Below are positions 60,529-64,000 of a DNA stretch of 64,000 bases, piece by piece (positions within the stretch are counted from its first letter, which is position 1; every line of letters starts with the position of its first letter). The stretch is from Prunella strophiata. Lineage: Eukaryota; Chordata; Aves; Passeriformes; Prunellidae. Under the pieces are notes generated by a model. That model worked only from the letters and a program-made list of their open reading frames with translations, was not told the origin of the DNA and ran no database searches. The position numbers and the translations under genes were made by a program. The stretch lies in the NCBI GenBank assembly GCA_036583965.1, contig JAZBQD010000014.1, positions 51,341,626 to 51,405,625 on the forward strand, in the 5' to 3' direction.

Positions 60529-63500
60529 TTAAATTAAAGTAATGAAAGAAAAATTAAGAACATTCATGAAAAAATTCAGTGAGCTACAAAACAAACCTGT
60601 TAATTCTGAATGTATCTAGATGCAGCACTTTCATGCAAGGCTGAATGATAAAATGTACAAATGACACTGCTTCCCTAAAGAGAAGACTACAAAATAAGAA
60701 ATTGTAAAGATAGCAAAGCAGGCCTATGATATCAGTAAAGAAAGGAGGAAAGAAATGTGGAAGGCTCCAGCCTGATATCAAATAAAAAGGAAGTATATAT
60801 TTTAAGCAGTAATTCCCCATCTTCTGGACAACACTCTCATGTTCCTTGATAAGTATTTTAAAACACGTTTATTCTGACAGGCACATCTAACTAGAAGCCT
60901 AAAAAAATCTGATTTCCAACCTCAGAGCTCTTATAAATGCTGCTGCAGAACAGGAGCTGCTGCCTATTTTCTAATTTGCAGACTGAACACATTTGTTTTT
61001 CTGGTCAGAGGAAGGAATCAACTGACACTGACATTTGCAGAAAAACTCAGTTGTGGAGGCCAGCATTTATGTTTGGCTCCACAGCTGGCACTGCAGTCTG
61101 TCAATCCAGAGGTCATTGTATCTTACAAGGTCATTAATCTGTACATGGCATTTTTCTAAATTCATATTTTGAGCATTTTTTTTTCCCCCTGTTCATGTTC
61201 ATTCTCAATTTTAAATAGCAATGCACTACCATGCACATTTTTACTGGCTTGGATCCACATTCAACAAAAAAGGACTAGAGTTAATTAACTTAAAACTCAG
61301 CCTGGAACAACTGGAGTTGAAGGCACTGGGTTGGGAGAGAAGGTAAAGCAGCAATCTTTTGATACAGACTTAAATATGTAAAAAGATCTATTTGAAAATT
61401 GTGTGGAAAAAAATATCTAGGGAAAACTGAAAGTTTGGAATCCAGCTGAAATTCACGAGTTCTACTTTTTGACATAAATTAGCTCTTGGTAATAAGTGCT
61501 TAATTAATTATTTTGATTAAAAAAAAAAAATTCCTTCTGTTTAAGCGTAAAATAACTAAAAATACCAATGTGTTAGAAAGACAGCACAGTAAAGTTTTTT
61601 CTCACACTAGTCCCAAAATGAATTTGTTAAAAGAGTGTTAAGAATGAACTACTGAGAGTGAGAAAGTTCAAGCATCAGACAGCATCTGATTAGACATTTC
61701 TAAAGGGGAACTGAGTTTCACTAACAGGATTTCACAGGATCAGGTAGTTTTTTATCACAGCTTTAAGCTGTCCTGGAAAAGCCTCCTCTATCTGAGGGAG
61801 CAGGCTCAGTTAGGAAATAACTAGTTTGAAAGAACTGAGTGCCATTTCTAGCTAAACATCTTCTGTAATAGATAAATTTATGTGAGTTTTTCTCACTGAC
61901 TGCACTAGAGCTCAAGCAAACAAAAATACAACCTATGCATTTAACCATGATCTTATTTTGTACAGATTTTCATCCAAAGCAACTACACTTTCATAAAGTG
62001 TCATTCACTCCCTGAGGCTCTTCTACAATCATTTGTCCTTGGTTTATATGGTAAACAGATCATGTGTCTGACTAAGAAACTGGATAAAATTACTACCAGA
62101 CAGGTTTCTAAAAGGCTTTGAGAAGCAGAGCAAAACCAGAATCCTTTTCCTTTAAAAATTAGAAAAAAAAGATAGGGATTGAAAACGTGCAGCATGGAAT
62201 AAAACCTAGACATTAGATATTTTTAGATTAATTTACTAATTTTGTAAAAGTTTACTGATTTTGTATGTATGATTATGTGAAAAGGGACAGAGAGAAAAAA
62301 TAATATTTTCTATGCTAAATTCAAATCTAGATTAAAATTGAGTTACAGCAGATTTCAGTAACATGGAATCAGTGTCATCTTCTGAAGAAAGTATTAAAAC
62401 ATTGTCAAATAAATGACCATTTGGGGACAAGGGTGTATTTAATTAAAAAATATTTAGAAAAAGCCAAACAAAATGGAAAGTTGACACTATATGTGTCATG
62501 AAACTGTTTGCATAAGTGTGTCTGTGTGTATGTCTGCAGTGGAGTACTGAAGTCTGCTTTTAGTGTCCTTTTTTGCAGAATTGTCTTCAGGGGCATTAAG
62601 CTTACTTTCTTAAAGCCTGATCTTGTCAGTGTTTACATTTAAAAGCCTGGGTGAGAGTTTGTATTTGAGTATTCTCTATGTTTCCAGACTTAGATAAAAC
62701 CAGCAGGAGTCATCCAAAATAACTTTTTGAAAAACCTCTAATAAAGCAAGGTGCTGAATACAAATGTTGTGATATTACCAGTTTACATAGCCTTTGAAAT
62801 GTTTTGGATCTTTTCCTGATCCTAGATCATGCTGGTTTAATATCTATTTATGTATCTCTACCAACCTGGGGCATCTCATTTGCTTCCCACCTAGTAAATT
62901 TCTGTTCTTTATAATTGTATCAGGGTCCACAATTTTATTAAATCATGCAACAAAAAGACTTGAGAAATTTTATTGAAAATTTATTATTAAAGACAGCATA
63001 TACATTTGAACAGCTCCAAATGTAGAGCTGCAGTGACTAAATTAATGCTTGATTTCAGTTTAATTTGCAGTTCCATCATACACTGCATGATAATGCCTTT
63101 CACTGCATGTTTATGTTTTAGTTTAATTTGTTCATTTCCTAAAACATGTCTTTCCTTTCATTTAGAAGCAGGAAAAAAAAACAATAAGTTTTTCTTTCAA
63201 GTTAAGAAGTCTATTAAAGAGGCAAAGCTGAAATAACAATGTTCTATTTCTCCCTGTGGCTAAATAATGCAATAACAAGAAAAAACTGCAAGCTAAATTA
63301 CTTCAAAGGCATTTTTAAGGTAAAAAGGCCTGACACAAATGTATCTTTTAAAAAGAATGTAATCCTGACAGCATGATTTGACTAGGAATCAACAATAACA
63401 TCGCCTTTTAATATATCAAGGTGTACACCCTTAATGATTTATAACTTGAGTGGGAGCTTTTCATATAAATATGCTTATGAATCAGTGCTGCTTTCTTTTA

Positions 63501-64000
63501 AGCTTATAGTAAGAATTCTAATAATTCCAACAAATGCAATTCTACTACTTTGAGATTATCACATAGTTTGGGTTTTTATTTGATGGAGGCTTACACAGAA
63601 AAGTAATGCAGATAGCATATTTTAGCCTGAACACAAGTACTGTAAGGCTTCTCAGTTTAAGAAATATGGCCTTTATCACACACTACTTAAGGAAGAAAAG
63701 ATGAAGTTGAATTGATCAAAACAGTTCTGATCTCCTTAATATGAAATCTTTTCCAGTGTCTTCTTCATGCTAAGGCTTGCCATCCTAAGGCAATCTGAAA
63801 GCAATATCTTGTCACAGAAAGCCAAAGTGGATTAAAAAAAAAGAAAATCATCACCACATTATTTCCCCTGTTAGTTTCGGGGCAAAAAGCTGCTTAGTGG
63901 TTTCAAGGTCTCCACACATCCAGTCAGACTCAAAGATTTTCTGGAAGTGAGTTCCTGCAGAGTACTGGCTGACTTTTAGTAGCCAATGGTTAAATGGTTA
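60529..64000. other. Unique AT-rich non-coding sequence
   Basis: No gene or interspersed repeat recognised up to the window end. The stretches 60930-61140 and 63370-63520 are non-repetitive and of mixed composition and could be conserved non-coding elements, but nothing in the sequence alone proves constraint. Open frames are under 80 codons. Confidence 0.55.

Noticed and set aside
59767..60542. Plus-strand open frames of 102-136 codons
   Set aside because: They are antisense to the CR1 copy and run into the pyrimidine tract.

Overview
The window looks like non-coding DNA from a bird, most likely a passerine. The evidence is four 5'-truncated CR1 LINE copies of avian type, no primate- or rodent-type SINEs or L1 that I can see, an AT-rich CpG-poor background, and many microsatellites. 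I see no bacterial-type operons, no rRNA or tRNA gene, no CRISPR array and no complete protein-coding gene. It is most simply read as an intergenic desert or the inside of a very large intron. The bird assignment is an inference from the repeats; a reptile is not formally excluded.

Layout. Bases 1-13,383 are mostly unique AT-rich sequence. They carry an A-rich purine tract (3.5 kb), TA/CA and GATATA microsatellites (3.7 and 4.1 kb), a small local duplication (5.0 kb), a GC-rich patch (5.3 kb) and a 16-base C run (7.06 kb). A probable ancient MIR-type SINE core lies at 13.4 kb. At 20.6-22.0 kb there is a 44-base T run and then about 1 kb of uninterrupted purines built from GGAA units, the most striking structure in the window. 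CR1 pieces lie at 23.6 kb (-), 41.1 kb (+), 46.3-47.1 kb (-, internally deleted) and 59.8-60.4 kb (-). The only place that resembles a host exon is 35.8-36.0 kb: an in-phase 58-codon open segment with acceptor-like and donor-like edges, inside a GC-rich patch that ends in an A19 run. It could be an exon, a retrocopy or chance. A second GC-rich island at 49.3-49.6 kb has a good splice-donor match but no recognisable identity.

The genes do not work together here because none is demonstrable. The active history is one of retroposition (CR1), slippage (microsatellites and unusually long A/T homopolymers) and small local duplications. Open frames up to about 140 codons elsewhere are what chance gives in 64 kb of AT-rich DNA read in six frames. 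The frames of about 360-420 codons at 21-22 kb are artefacts of the purine repeat. I found no convincing new biological system.
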